Positions 10,328 to 20,722 of a stretch of 56,756 nucleotides of DNA are shown one piece after another. A program made the translations under genes and the position numbers. How positions within the stretch are numbered: position 1 is the first letter of the stretch; each line of letters starts with the position of its first letter. This DNA is from Alphaproteobacteria bacterium (GTDB lineage: Bacteria; Pseudomonadota; Alphaproteobacteria; VGDZ01). The notes beneath the pieces are model-generated. The model had not been told where the DNA came from and ran no database searches. It saw only the letters and a program-made list of their open reading frames with translations. Location: the NCBI GenBank assembly GCA_016869515.1, contig VGDZ01000013.1, positions 1-56,756 of the forward strand, given 5' to 3'.

Positions 10328-11215
10328 ATGCCCAGCCTCAAGCAATTCCGCGTCCGCATCGCCAGCGTCAAGGCGACGCAGAAGATCACCAAGGCGATGA
10401 AGATGGTGGCGGCTTCGCGCCTGCGCCGGGCGCAGGAGCAGGCCGAGGGCGCGCGGCCCTATGCCGAGCGCATGGAACGCATGCTGGCCTCGGTGGCGAC
10501 GTCGATGCGCGGTTCGGCCGGCGCGCCCCGGCTGATGGTCGGCACCGGCAAGGACCAGGTCCATCTGCTGGTGGTGGCGACCTCGGAACGCGGCCTGTGC
10601 GGCGCGTTCAATTCCTCGATCGTACGGCTGGCGCGGCGCCACATCGTCGAATTGGAAGCCAAGGGCAAGACGGTCAAGATCCTGACCGTCGGCAAGAAGG
10701 GCCGCGACCAGCTGCGCCGCGACCACGGCGCCAAGATGATCCAGCACGTCGAACTGGCGCGCATCAAGCGCCTGGCCTTCTCCAACGCCAAGCCGATCGC
10801 CGACGCGGTGCTCAAGCTGTTCGAGGAGGGCGGGTTCGACGTCTGCACGCTGTTCTTCAGCCGCTTCAAGTCGGTGGTCAGCCAACTGCCGACCGCGCAG
10901 ACCCTGATCCCGGCCGCGGCGCCGGCGGCGGCCGAGACCGGGGCCGCGGGCGGCGCCAAGGCGATCTACGAATTCGAGCCCGAGGAAGAGGAAATCCTGG
11001 CCGACCTGCTGCCGCGCAATCTGGCGGTCCAGGTGTTCCGCGGCCTGCTCGAGAACCAGGCCTCGGAGCAGGGCGCGCGCATGTCGGCGATGGACAGCGC
11101 GACGCGCAACGCCGGCGACATGATCGGCCGCCTGACGCTGCAGTACAACCGCACGCGTCAGGCCGGCATCACCAAGGAACTGATCGAAATCATCTCCGGC
11201 GCCGAGGCGCTGTAG
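10328..11215 (+). CDS. atpG: ATP synthase F1 subunit gamma
   Basis: 295 residues. The central rotor shaft of F1. The N-terminal coiled-coil helix ([22 protein letters not shown]) and the C-terminal helix around [22 protein letters not shown] are the two conserved signatures of the family. An alanine-rich stretch near residues 195-210 ([15 protein letters not shown]) is a variable surface insert of the sort seen in alphaproteobacterial gamma subunits. It is followed by atpD after 15 bases. Confidence 0.97.
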   Translation: MPSLKQFRVRIASVKATQKITKAMKMVAASRLRRAQEQAEGARPYAERMERMLASVATSMRGSAGAPRLMVGTGKDQVHLLVVATSERGLCGAFNSSIVRLARRHIVELEAKGKTVKILTVGKKGRDQLRRDHGAKMIQHVELARIKRLAFSNAKPIADAVLKLFEEGGFDVCTLFFSRFKSVVSQLPTAQTLIPAAAPAAAETGAAGGAKAIYEFEPEEEEILADLLPRNLAVQVFRGLLENQASEQGARMSAMDSATRNAGDMIGRLTLQYNRTRQAGITKELIEIISGAEAL

Positions 11216-12661
<1,446 letters not shown>

Positions 12662-12662
12662 C

Positions 12663-13070
12663 ATGGCGACGGCCGGCAAGCTGAGCTTCGATCTGGTCAC
12701 GCCCGACCGGCTGTTGCTGTCGGTCGGCGCCGACATGGTCGTGGTGCCGGGAGCGGAAGGGGATTTCGGCGTGCTGCCGGGCCATGCGCCGCTGATTTCC
12801 AGCCTGCGGCCGGGCGTGGTCGACGTGCATCAGTCGGGCAAGGTCGACGGCCGCTATTACGTCGCCGGCGGCTTCGCCGAGGTCAACGCGGCGGGGTTGA
12901 CGGTGCTGGCCGAGGAGGCGATCGCCATCCAGGGCCTCAAGCGCGCCGATCTCGAACAGAAGATCAAGAACGCCCAGGAAGACCTGACCGACGCCAAGAC
13001 CGACGAGGCCAAGGCCAAGGCCCAGGCGCAACTGCGCCAACTCAACGACCTGCTCAGGGCGGTGGGATAG
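12663..13070 (+). CDS. atpC: ATP synthase F1 subunit epsilon
   Basis: 135 residues. The beta-sandwich domain (MATAGKLSFDLVTPDRLLLS, then GAEGDFGVLPGHAPLISSLRPG) is followed by a C-terminal alanine- and lysine-rich helical region (residues about 90-135). Epsilon couples the rotor and inhibits ATP hydrolysis. The ATG one base after the atpD stop is preferred because the frame upstream overlaps atpD and does not match the family. It ends 8 bases before the convergent hydrolase gene; no terminator hairpin is obvious in that gap. Confidence 0.95.
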   Translation: MATAGKLSFDLVTPDRLLLSVGADMVVVPGAEGDFGVLPGHAPLISSLRPGVVDVHQSGKVDGRYYVAGGFAEVNAAGLTVLAEEAIAIQGLKRADLEQKIKNAQEDLTDAKTDEAKAKAQAQLRQLNDLLRAVG

Positions 13071-13078
13071 GGAACCGC

Positions 13079-13846
13079 TCAATCCCCGACCGTGGCGTCG
13101 ATCCAGTCGCAGACGCCGTCGACGATCTTTTCCCAGCCCGGTTCGCCGATCAGCCAATGGCCGAAGCCTGCCAGCACGCGGGTCTCCAGCAGCGGCTGAT
13201 ACTTGCGCGCCAGCGCGCCCAGCCCTTCGGGCGGGCTGACGCGATCCTCGGCCCCGGTCAGTCCCAGCATGCGACAGGGGATGTCGCGAGCGTTGACGTC
13301 GCTGGCGCGGGTGACGTCGAACGGCCAGAACAGGGTTTCGAACAGGGCGCGGCCGGACTCGGCGGTGAACTGGGAGAAGATCCGGCGCTGCTCTCCCGGG
13401 TTCAGCATATTGAGGGAATTGGCGGCAGCGACTTCGAACACCGGAAACAGGCTCTTGGTCCAGAACTCGCCGAGCCGCGCCAAGCCGAGGGCGGCGGCCA
13501 CCTGGTCGGCGGTTTGCGGCACTACCCCCCAGGGCGTGGCCGGCGCCAGCAGCACCGCCGCCTTGACCAGGCTTCGCGCCGCCAGCATCTGCGCCAGCAG
13601 CCCGCCCAAGGAATGGCCGATCACCACCGGCGGCTCGGCCATGGCACGGATCAGGGTCTCGAGATCGGCGGCGTAGTCGGTGACCGATGTCGTCGCCAGC
13701 CCGGCATCGGGCTCGCTGCCGACGGCGTGATGGCGCAGCGTCGGCGTGACGCAGACATGGCCGCGCGCCTCGAGCAAGGTCTTCCAGCCGGCCAGGCTAC
13801 GGCCGGTGCAGAACGCGCCATGGATCAGGACGATCGCTTCAGCCAT
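13079..13846 (-). CDS. Alpha/beta hydrolase
   Basis: 255 residues. Begins AEAIVLIHGAFCTGRS, where the HGAF turn forms the oxyanion hole. The nucleophile elbow is GHSLGG with Ser79. An Asp (LTGAEDRVSPP) and a late His (GFGHWLIGEPGWE) complete a plausible triad. Small-molecule esterase, lipase or lactonase activity is possible, but the substrate is unknown. Its 5' end overlaps the 3' end of rppH by 8 bases, so it is the last gene of the envC-ctpA-rppH transcription unit. Confidence 0.88.
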   Translation of the reverse strand: MAEAIVLIHGAFCTGRSLAGWKTLLEARGHVCVTPTLRHHAVGSEPDAGLATTSVTDYAADLETLIRAMAEPPVVIGHSLGGLLAQMLAARSLVKAAVLLAPATPWGVVPQTADQVAAALGLARLGEFWTKSLFPVFEVAAANSLNMLNPGEQRRIFSQFTAESGRALFETLFWPFDVTRASDVNARDIPCRMLGLTGAEDRVSPPEGLGALARKYQPLLETRVLAGFGHWLIGEPGWEKIVDGVCDWIDATVGD

Positions 13847-14318
13847 CTGGCATCTGCCTGACCTGCGGCCGAAATTCGGCCACCACCAGCCGATAGACGT
13901 CGCGCTTGAACGGCACGATCAGGGATTCGAGTTCGTCGAGCTCGGCCCAGCGCCAGGCATCGAACTCGGGCGGACGGTGCGCGCGCAGATCGATCTCGCT
14001 CTCGGGACCTTCCAGCCGCATCAGGAACCATTTCTGGATCTGGCCCTTGAAGCGGCCGCGCCAGGTGCGGCGTGCCAAGCGCGGCGGCAAGTCGTAGCTC
14101 AGCCATTCCGGATGCTCGGCCAGAATCGAGGCATGCACCACGCCCACCTCCTCGCGCAGTTCGCGCCGCGCGGCCGCGGGCGGCGCCTCGCCCTTGTCGA
14201 TCCCGCCCTGCGGCATCTGCCAAGCGGCATCGGCGATGCCGGCACGCCGGCCGACGAACACCTGTCCTTTCAGGTTGACCAGCATGACGCCGACACAGGG
14301 CCGATAGTCGCCGCTCAT
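13839..14318 (-). CDS. rppH: RNA pyrophosphohydrolase (Nudix)
   Basis: 159 residues. Removes pyrophosphate from the 5' end of mRNAs (or hydrolyses diadenosine polyphosphates), opening the way for RNase E decay. It starts SGDYRPCVGVMLVN and has the WQMPQGGID lead-in. The Nudix box runs over about residues 38-60 (GGIDKGE, then RRELREEVG). The C-terminal part (YDLPPRL, FKGQIQKWFL, FDAWRWAE) is the typical RppH/IalA pattern. The ATG (14316-14318) overlaps the stop of the upstream deacetylase-like gene (ATGA). Confidence 0.94.
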   Translation of the reverse strand: MSGDYRPCVGVMLVNLKGQVFVGRRAGIADAAWQMPQGGIDKGEAPPAAARRELREEVGVVHASILAEHPEWLSYDLPPRLARRTWRGRFKGQIQKWFLMRLEGPESEIDLRAHRPPEFDAWRWAELDELESLIVPFKRDVYRLVVAEFRPQVRQMPDG

Positions 14319-15703
14319 GACTCCCGGGGCGCCATGACCATGGCGCTGGCCGGCGCCAGCAAGATGCCCTTGTCCTCCAGCGTCTCGGCCCAGGCGGCGA
14401 CGGCCGCAATCGTCACCGGCAACGGGGTGGCGGCAAATCCCAAGGCGAACCCGTCCTTGCGGGCAAGCGCTTCCAAAGCAGCCAAGGCGCGATCGATCTC
14501 GGCCCGCGACGGCGTGCGATCGATCATGAGATCGACCACCGCCACCGGCAATCCGACTTGACGCGCCTGCAGGAAGGCCCGGTTGTCTCCGGTTGGCCGC
14601 GTATCGAGCATCATCAAGCCGCGGGATTTCAGGGCTTCCATCACGAACTGGGCGTCCTTGGGCTGACCCAGAAAAAGATCGGCACCCACCGGCAATACGC
14701 CGATATGGGCGCCGAAGCGCGACAACACCCAATTCAGCCGCAGCATGTTGTCGTCCGCCGGAAGCCGCGACAACAGCGTATGCGGGCTGGGGTCGACACG
14801 CGGGAACTCGGTCGGCTCCAGCGGCAGTTCGACGATGGCCTCGTGCCCGGCGGCACGCGCATTCTCGACCCAGCGGTCCAGATCCTTGGCCGCGGTCGAG
14901 AACGCCAACGTCACCTCCTGCGGCAGCTTCTGGATGGCGGCTTCGGTATTGGCGTGGTGAAGCCCGAGACGGCCGATCACGACGGCGATGCGCGGCTTCG
15001 ACTCGGGATTCTGAAACGGCCGGGCGTAGTGCCGCCAGGCCTTGCGGCCGTCGTCGGCGATACGCGGCAGCGGGCCCAGCGGATGGTCTTCGGTCAGGTC
15101 GGGATCGATGGTCGCAAGCAGCGTGACTTCGGCCGGCTTGGGAACGCCAGGCGCGCCTTGCTGGCCGACCCAACCCGCTCCCAAAACCGGCATGTCGAAT
15201 TCGACCACGTGGCCGGCCGGGGGTTCGGGTGGCTCGAGCGTGGTGAGGTAGCCCGTGCCGCCGCCCAAGATCGACAGGACCAAGAAGGCCGAGGCGCCCT
15301 GGAGCAGGATTTGCAGCCGGAACTTGCGCGTGCGCAGCCTTTCCGCGGCGGCGGCGGCGATGGCCGCCTCTTCGTCGGCGGTCAGGTCGACGGTCTTGCG
15401 GGTCGGTTCGGGTACTTTGCCGCCGCCATGGGCGATCGAGCCCTTGGCGCTCTTTTCGGCTGCGGCGCGCGCCTTGGCGATCGCGGCCGAAGTGGCGTCG
15501 AACTTCTCGTCCTCTGGCGTAGCGTCGTCGACTACGATCTTGGTCGGGTCGAGTTTGGGTTCCTCGACCGCCGCCGCAGCCGCCGGCGCCGCGGCCTCGG
15601 TTTTCTCCTCCGGCGGCGCTTCGGCTGCAACTTCGGGGACGGGTTCGGGCTCGGGCTCGGCGCGTTTGCCGAAGCGGAAGAGCCTTTTCAGGAAGCCGAA
15701 CAC
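14315..15703 (-). CDS. Divergent polysaccharide deacetylase family protein (YibQ/DUF610-like)
   Basis: 462 residues. A cytoplasmic N-terminal part rich in Glu, Pro and Ala (about 1-130) is followed by one membrane segment (LQGASAFLVLSILGGGTGYL) and a periplasmic domain of the divergent polysaccharide deacetylase type (IAVVIGRLGLHHANTEAAI, VTLAFSTAAKDLDRWVENA, GLMMLDTRPT). Such proteins are usually encoded next to envC and ctpA and are assumed to act on cell-wall sugars. The deacetylase metal ligands are not all evident, so catalysis is uncertain. It lies between ctpA (21-base gap) and rppH (overlap). Confidence 0.85.
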   Translation of the reverse strand: MFGFLKRLFRFGKRAEPEPEPVPEVAAEAPPEEKTEAAAPAAAAAVEEPKLDPTKIVVDDATPEDEKFDATSAAIAKARAAAEKSAKGSIAHGGGKVPEPTRKTVDLTADEEAAIAAAAAERLRTRKFRLQILLQGASAFLVLSILGGGTGYLTTLEPPEPPAGHVVEFDMPVLGAGWVGQQGAPGVPKPAEVTLLATIDPDLTEDHPLGPLPRIADDGRKAWRHYARPFQNPESKPRIAVVIGRLGLHHANTEAAIQKLPQEVTLAFSTAAKDLDRWVENARAAGHEAIVELPLEPTEFPRVDPSPHTLLSRLPADDNMLRLNWVLSRFGAHIGVLPVGADLFLGQPKDAQFVMEALKSRGLMMLDTRPTGDNRAFLQARQVGLPVAVVDLMIDRTPSRAEIDRALAALEALARKDGFALGFAATPLPVTIAAVAAWAETLEDKGILLAPASAMVMAPRES

Positions 15704-15724
15704 CGGACGGCCTCCGCCGATGCC

Positions 15725-17071
15725 TCAGTTGCCCGACTTGGGCGCAAGCCGCGCCTGGCCGCGCAGGTGCTCGATCGCGCGCTGCAGTTGGACATCGACC
15801 GCGGGATCGGCGCCGGCCCGCGACTCGCTGTCTTCGCTGCTGCCGGGCGGCGGCGCGACGGGGCGCGCGTCCGTCGGCGCGGGCGCGGCATTGGCCGGGG
15901 CGTTGGGATTGGCGATGTGTCCGCGGAGTTGCGACTCGCTGCGCAGCGGGCGGCCCTGCCCGCCCGGCCGCACCGGTTCGACCGTGACGTCGGGTTCGAT
16001 GCCGGTCTCCTGGATCGAGCGGCCGGACGGCGTGTAGTAGAGCGCCGTGGTCAGCCGAATGGCGCCGCTCTGCCGGCCGAAGGGGATCACGGTCTGCACC
16101 GAGCCCTTGCCGAAGCTCTTGACCCCCATCACCGTGGCGCGGCGATGGTCCTGCAGCGCGCCGGCGACGATTTCGGCCGCCGATGCCGAACCGTCGTTGA
16201 CCAGCACGACGATCGGTTTGCCTTCGGTGATGTCGCCCTTGCGCGCCGAATAGCGTTGGATGTCGTCGGTGCGGCGACCGCGGGTCGAGACGATTTCGCC
16301 CTGATCGAGGAAAAGGTCCGACACCGAAACCGCCTGATCGAGCAGGCCGCCCGGGTTGTTGCGCAAATCCAGCACCACCCCGACGATGCCGTCCTTCATC
16401 TCGTTCTTGAGGCGCTCATAGGCGCGACGCACCGACTGATCGGCCTGGTCACTGAACGAGGTGATGCGGATGTAGGCGACATTGCCTTCGGCGCGTTGGC
16501 GCACCGGCACGACCTTGATCACGGCGCGGCGCAAGGTGACGTCGAAGGGCTGCTCGCGGCCTTGGCGCAGCACGGTCAAGGTGATGTCGGAATCGACCGG
16601 GCCGCGCATCTTGTCGACCGCTTCCTGCAGGCTCAGGCCGAGCACCTGCTCGCCGTTGAGATGGCTGACCAGATCGCCCGGCTGGAGGCCGGCGCGCGCC
16701 GCCGGCGTGTCGTCCATCGGCGTCACCACCTTGACCAGGCCGTTTTCCATCGTCACTTCGATGCCGAGGCCGCCGAATTCGCCCCGGGTCTGGACCTGCA
16801 TTTCGCGGTAGTTCTTGGGATTGAGGTAGGCCGAGTGCGGATCGAGCGAGGACAGCATACCGTTGATCGCGGACTCGACCAGGTTGGTGTCCTCGACCGG
16901 CTTGACGTAATCCTGGCGCACGCGCTCGAAGATGTCGCCGAACAAGGACAGCATGCGATAGGTCTCGTTGCCCTGGGCCTGGGCCATGACGCCGATCGGC
17001 GTCGTGAAAACGCCCACCGCGCCGGCGCCCAGCAGGGCCCCGACCGCGGCCGAAATCAGGTACTTGCGCAT
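15725..17071 (-). CDS. ctpA: Carboxyl-terminal processing protease, S41 family
   Basis: 448 residues. Periplasmic serine protease. An N-terminal signal or anchor segment (MRKYLISAAVGALLGAGAVG) is followed by a PDZ domain (GGLGIEVTMENGLVKVV to about residue 175) and the S41 domain with a Ser/Lys dyad: Ser in NDGSASAAE (about residue 297) and Lys in VKSFGKGSVQT (about 318-322). The C-terminal tail after residue 380 is Pro/Ala-rich and probably disordered. The start at 17071 is preferred to the in-frame 17107 because it begins the signal peptide and overlaps the envC stop (TGATG). It probably processes envelope proteins or cell-wall hydrolases. Confidence 0.94.
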   Translation of the reverse strand: MRKYLISAAVGALLGAGAVGVFTTPIGVMAQAQGNETYRMLSLFGDIFERVRQDYVKPVEDTNLVESAINGMLSSLDPHSAYLNPKNYREMQVQTRGEFGGLGIEVTMENGLVKVVTPMDDTPAARAGLQPGDLVSHLNGEQVLGLSLQEAVDKMRGPVDSDITLTVLRQGREQPFDVTLRRAVIKVVPVRQRAEGNVAYIRITSFSDQADQSVRRAYERLKNEMKDGIVGVVLDLRNNPGGLLDQAVSVSDLFLDQGEIVSTRGRRTDDIQRYSARKGDITEGKPIVVLVNDGSASAAEIVAGALQDHRRATVMGVKSFGKGSVQTVIPFGRQSGAIRLTTALYYTPSGRSIQETGIEPDVTVEPVRPGGQGRPLRSESQLRGHIANPNAPANAAPAPTDARPVAPPPGSSEDSESRAGADPAVDVQLQRAIEHLRGQARLAPKSGN

Positions 17072-18222
17072 CAGCCGCCGACCTTCCTTTTGCCGGACGC
17101 CAACCACGGCAGCGGGTTGACCGGATCGCCCTGCCGCCGAAGCTCCAAGTATAGCACGGGCGCCTTGCCCGATTCGCTCGGCATCACCCCGACCGGCTCG
17201 CCCGAGAGCAGCGACTGGCCGGGTTCGACGTCGATCCGGCCGAGACCAGCCATCAGGCTATGATAGGCGTCGGCGTGAGCCAGGATCAAGACCAGGCCGA
17301 AACCGCGGAACGGGCCGGCAAACTGGACCTCGCCGTCGAACGGGGCGACGACTTGGCCGCCGGTGCGGGCGGCGATCGACATGCCGCGCTCGACATGGCC
17401 GACATCGTTGGTCTGCCCGAACCGCCGGGTGATCTGGCCACGCACCGGCAGCGGCAGGGCGCCCTTGGGCAGGACGAAGTCGCGTTCCCGCGGGGGCGCG
17501 ATTCGGGCCGATTCGAGTCGCGCCACCAGCGCCCGCAGATCGCCCGACTGGGCCGCCAGCGCCGCCACCCGCTTGGCCTCGACCTGGGTTTGCTGTTGGC
17601 TTGCGGCCTGTTCGCGCGTCTTGCGCTCGAACAGACGCGCCAGCACCAGTTGCTGGCGATCGAGCGCTTGAACCGCGGCGCCGAGACGAGCGCGCTCGGC
17701 CTCGACTTCGGCCCGCAGTTCGGCCAATTCGGCCAGTTCGCCCCGCAGGGTCTCGGCGTCGGCTGCCAGAGCCGGGACCACGGCCTTCAGCAGCATCGCC
17801 GTGCGCACGACGTCGACCGCGGTGCCGTCGGCCAGGACCAGCGCCTCGGGCGGGCGTCGCGCTAGGCGCTGCAGTGCGCCCAAGGTGCCCGCGGTCTCGG
17901 CCCGCCGCCGGTCGAGCTGGTTGAGCAGTTCGCGCTCGAGTTCGGACAGATGGGCGATGCGATCCTCGTATTGCGCGATCTCGTCCTCGCGCTGCTGGGC
18001 CTCGCCGGCAGCCGCGATCAGGGCCTGGCGCAGCTCGCCCAATTCGCCGCCCAGTTCCTGGGCGCGGCGTTCGGAGGCATCCTTGCGCCCGCGACTGGCT
18101 TCGAGTTCCTTCTCGACCCGCTCCAGCCGCTTGGCGGCGTCGTCGCCGGTCTCGGCCGATCGCGGCGATCCGCCGGCCAGTGCCGAAGCGACGATCAGGA
18201 CGACGGCCAAATGCAGGCGCAT
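17071..18222 (-). CDS. envC: Murein hydrolase activator EnvC-like protein
   Basis: 383 residues. A signal peptide (MRLHLAVVLIVASALAGG) is followed by a long coiled coil (about residues 27-240, rich in Glu/Arg/Leu heptads) and a C-terminal LytM/M23-like domain (from about residue 255). The metal-binding residues of active M23 peptidases are missing: the H-x-G-x-D position reads ERGMSI, and the usual HLHFE reads YLELRR. It is therefore a non-catalytic activator of cell-wall amidases, as EnvC is. The last base of its stop is shared with the ctpA start. Confidence 0.9.
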   Translation of the reverse strand: MRLHLAVVLIVASALAGGSPRSAETGDDAAKRLERVEKELEASRGRKDASERRAQELGGELGELRQALIAAAGEAQQREDEIAQYEDRIAHLSELERELLNQLDRRRAETAGTLGALQRLARRPPEALVLADGTAVDVVRTAMLLKAVVPALAADAETLRGELAELAELRAEVEAERARLGAAVQALDRQQLVLARLFERKTREQAASQQQTQVEAKRVAALAAQSGDLRALVARLESARIAPPRERDFVLPKGALPLPVRGQITRRFGQTNDVGHVERGMSIAARTGGQVVAPFDGEVQFAGPFRGFGLVLILAHADAYHSLMAGLGRIDVEPGQSLLSGEPVGVMPSESGKAPVLYLELRRQGDPVNPLPWLASGKRKVGG

Positions 18223-18278
18223 GGGGCGAATCCTCGACCCTAGGGAATCACGCCACGCCCGGCGGGTAAAGCCGCGCA

Positions 18279-18722
18279 TCACCCCTGGATCAGCGCTTCG
18301 GCCAGCGACAGGATGTCGCCCTCGAGCTGATCCTTGACCGCCCGATAGAGATCGCGGATCGAGACGATGCCGATCAGCCGGTCGCCGTCGACCACCGGCA
18401 GATGCCGATAGCCGTAGCGCGACATCAAATCGAGCGCCTCGTGCACCGGCGTGTCGGGCCGGATGGTGTCGGGTCCCGGCGTCATGACGTCGGCCAGGGT
18501 CAGGTCCTTGGGATTCTTGCCCTTGGCCAGCACGCGGGTCATGGCGTCGCGCTCGGTGAAGATTCCCACCAGGCGGCCGCGCTCGGTCACCATCAGCGCG
18601 CCGATGGCGCGGCCGGTCATCAACTTGACCGCGGCGGCGACGCTGTCGCGCGGGCCCAGCGTCGCCAGCTTCTGCGGGCTGATGACGTCGGGGACGATGG
18701 TGCGTTCGATCGGGGCGGCCAT
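18279..18722 (-). CDS. CBS-domain protein (tandem CBS pair)
   Basis: 147 residues consisting almost only of two CBS motifs: one at about residues 12-70 (VAAAVKLMTGRAIGALMV, then GRLVGIFTERDAMTRV) and one at about 78-135 (VHEALDLMSRYGYRHLPVVD, then RLIGIVSIRDL). Stand-alone CBS pairs bind adenosine nucleotides and regulate partners. The partner here is not evident. It is 6 bases downstream of the patatin gene and 56 bases upstream of envC on the same strand. Confidence 0.9.
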   Translation of the reverse strand: MAAPIERTIVPDVISPQKLATLGPRDSVAAAVKLMTGRAIGALMVTERGRLVGIFTERDAMTRVLAKGKNPKDLTLADVMTPGPDTIRPDTPVHEALDLMSRYGYRHLPVVDGDRLIGIVSIRDLYRAVKDQLEGDILSLAEALIQG

Positions 18723-18728
18723 CGGTGT

Positions 18729-19793
18729 CTAGAAAAACAGGGTTTGCAGATCGGCCGTGGTCTCGGTGCCGAGCCGGTCGAAATTGGACGCAAGCCAAGC
18801 TTCGGCCGTGTCGCGGCCGAGCTTGTGCAGGGATTGCAGGAAGGGCAGGTCGATGTTGAATTTCGAGGTCACGCCCAGCGCCGCCATCTGCTTCTCGGCC
18901 TGGACGATGTGGAAGAAGATCTGGCGCAGATGCGAGCGGCCGGTCAGGCGATGACGCTGCAAGAGCTGGGTGACGAAGGCGATGTTGCGCATCTCGCGCA
19001 TCATGGTGGCGTTGAAGCTGATGGTGTTCATGCGATCGAGGATGGCGCGCGCCGAAGTCGGCACTTCGTCGATCCGGATCGGATTGACCGCGACCAGCAT
19101 CAGATCCGACGCGGCGCATTGGTAGATCAGCGGGAACATGGCGGGATTGCCCATGAAGCCGCCGTCCCAATAGGCCTCGCCCTCGACCTCGACCGCGCGA
19201 TGCAGATGCGGCAGGCAGGCCGAGGCCAGCAGCACCTCGGGCGACAGCTCCTGGCCGCGGAAGACCCGGATCTTGCCGGTCTTGACGTTGGTGGCGCAAA
19301 CGAACAGCTTGACCTCGCTGTAGGCGCGCATGGCTTCGAAATCGATCAGGTCGTCGAGGATGTCGCGCAAGGGGTTGATGTCGCCCGGGTTGAGTTGATA
19401 GGGCGAGAGCACGCGCGTCATCAGATCGAAGAAGGCGAAGCTGGGCGAATGGTCGAGGCTGGTGCCGCCGTTGAACATGCGATCGAACGGGCTGGGCCGG
19501 AAGATGCTGTGCCGGCCGCCATCGGCGACCCGGGTCCAGAATTCGGCCAGCAGCTTGCGCGCCGCCTTGCGGCCGCCGGCCATCATGCCCTGGACCAGGA
19601 TGGCGCCGTTCATGGCGCCGGCCGAGGTGCCCGAGACGCCCTCGATCTTGAGCCGCTTGTCCTCGAGCAACCGGTCGAGCACGCCCCAAGTGAAGGCGCC
19701 ATGGGCGCCGCCGCCCTGCAACGCCAGCGTCACGCGCTTGCGTTCCGGGGCGGGTGCGGGGGTCGGTCCGGCTTCTGCCGAAGACTGGGACAT
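18729..19793 (-). CDS. Patatin-like phospholipase
   Basis: 354 residues from the ATG at 19791-19793. A GTG further up (19832) is in frame, but the added residues look unlike the family. The patatin fold is clear: oxyanion-hole LALQGGGAHGAF, nucleophile GTSAG (Ser57), and the catalytic Asp in YWDGGFMGNP. It belongs to the serine-Asp dyad lipid acyl hydrolases of the RssA type and is probably cytoplasmic or membrane-associated. The gene is divergent from the DMT transporter, and the CBS-domain gene follows after 6 bases. Confidence 0.92.
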   Translation of the reverse strand: MSQSSAEAGPTPAPAPERKRVTLALQGGGAHGAFTWGVLDRLLEDKRLKIEGVSGTSAGAMNGAILVQGMMAGGRKAARKLLAEFWTRVADGGRHSIFRPSPFDRMFNGGTSLDHSPSFAFFDLMTRVLSPYQLNPGDINPLRDILDDLIDFEAMRAYSEVKLFVCATNVKTGKIRVFRGQELSPEVLLASACLPHLHRAVEVEGEAYWDGGFMGNPAMFPLIYQCAASDLMLVAVNPIRIDEVPTSARAILDRMNTISFNATMMREMRNIAFVTQLLQRHRLTGRSHLRQIFFHIVQAEKQMAALGVTSKFNIDLPFLQSLHKLGRDTAEAWLASNFDRLGTETTADLQTLFF

Positions 19794-19849
19794 GATCGGA
19801 CTCTGCAAGGTTTTCCCGCCACCGTCCAGCACAGGGCTAGGATGGCGGC

Positions 19850-20722
19850 ATGACCAAAGCGCTGCTGCTGGTGATCGCGGTCGGCACGATCCTGGGCTTC
19901 TGCCCGCCCCTGGCCAAGATCGCCGCCGGGCGCGGCGTCGATGCGCTGTCGTTCGCGTTCTGGCAGTCGCTGGGCGCGGGGATAGGATTGACCTTGCTCT
20001 GCGGCGCGCGGGGCGTCCGCGCGCCGGTCGACGCCCGGCATCTGCGTTATGCGCTGATCGGCGGGTGCCTGACCCTGGCTGCGCCCCATGTCCTGGCCTA
20101 CAGCGCCGTGACCCGGATCGGTTCGGGCCTGCTAGGCATCGTCTATACCCTGCCGCCGATCGTCACCTACGCCATGATGCTGGCCCTGCGGCGCGAGCGG
20201 TTCGAGGCGATGCGGGCCGCCGGCATCGCGCTCGGCCTGATCGGCGCCGTGCTGATTGTCGGCCTGCGCGGCGGGCTGCCCGATCCGGCGATGTGGTCGT
20301 GGATGCTGGCGGCGCTGGGCGTGCCGGTGCTGCTGGCGATGGGCAACGTCTATCGCACGGTCGATTGGCCGGTCGGCGCCTCGGGGCAGGCGCTGGCGGC
20401 GGCGACGCTGCTGGGATCGAGCGCGATCTTGGCGGCGGCGGCGCTGGCGGGCGGCCATCCGATCCATCGCCCGGGCCTCGACGATTGGCCGATCGCGGCC
20501 GTGGTCCTGCTGACCGGTCTCGGCTATCTGCTCTATTTCGAATTGCAGCGCGTGGCGGGACCGGTCTATCTCAGCTTCATCGGCTATCTGATGATCCTGG
20601 TCGGGGTCGGTTTCGGGCACGCCGTCTGGGACGAACGCCTGCCGCCGCTGACCTGGCTTGCGATCGGCGTCATCGCCGCTGGGCTGCTGCTGGTCAATCG
20701 GCGGAAGCCGTCCGCGGCCTGA
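19850..20722 (+). CDS. DMT-superfamily (EamA) transporter
   Basis: 290 residues with about ten hydrophobic segments in two EamA repeats. The first repeat runs to about residue 135; the second ends with the ELQRVAGPVYLSFIGYLMILVGV segment, and the final helix ends LLLVNRRK. It is probably a small-metabolite exporter of unknown substrate. Its 3' end overlaps the convergent lipid-kinase gene by 29 bases (20694-20722). Confidence 0.88.
   Translation: MTKALLLVIAVGTILGFCPPLAKIAAGRGVDALSFAFWQSLGAGIGLTLLCGARGVRAPVDARHLRYALIGGCLTLAAPHVLAYSAVTRIGSGLLGIVYTLPPIVTYAMMLALRRERFEAMRAAGIALGLIGAVLIVGLRGGLPDPAMWSWMLAALGVPVLLAMGNVYRTVDWPVGASGQALAAATLLGSSAILAAAALAGGHPIHRPGLDDWPIAAVVLLTGLGYLLYFELQRVAGPVYLSFIGYLMILVGVGFGHAVWDERLPPLTWLAIGVIAAGLLLVNRRKPSAA

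Noticed and set aside
14558-17263. 901-codon plus-strand frame opposite ctpA and the deacetylase-like gene
   Set aside because: Low-complexity Gly/Arg/Asp sequence antisense to two clear genes; a codon-bias shadow.
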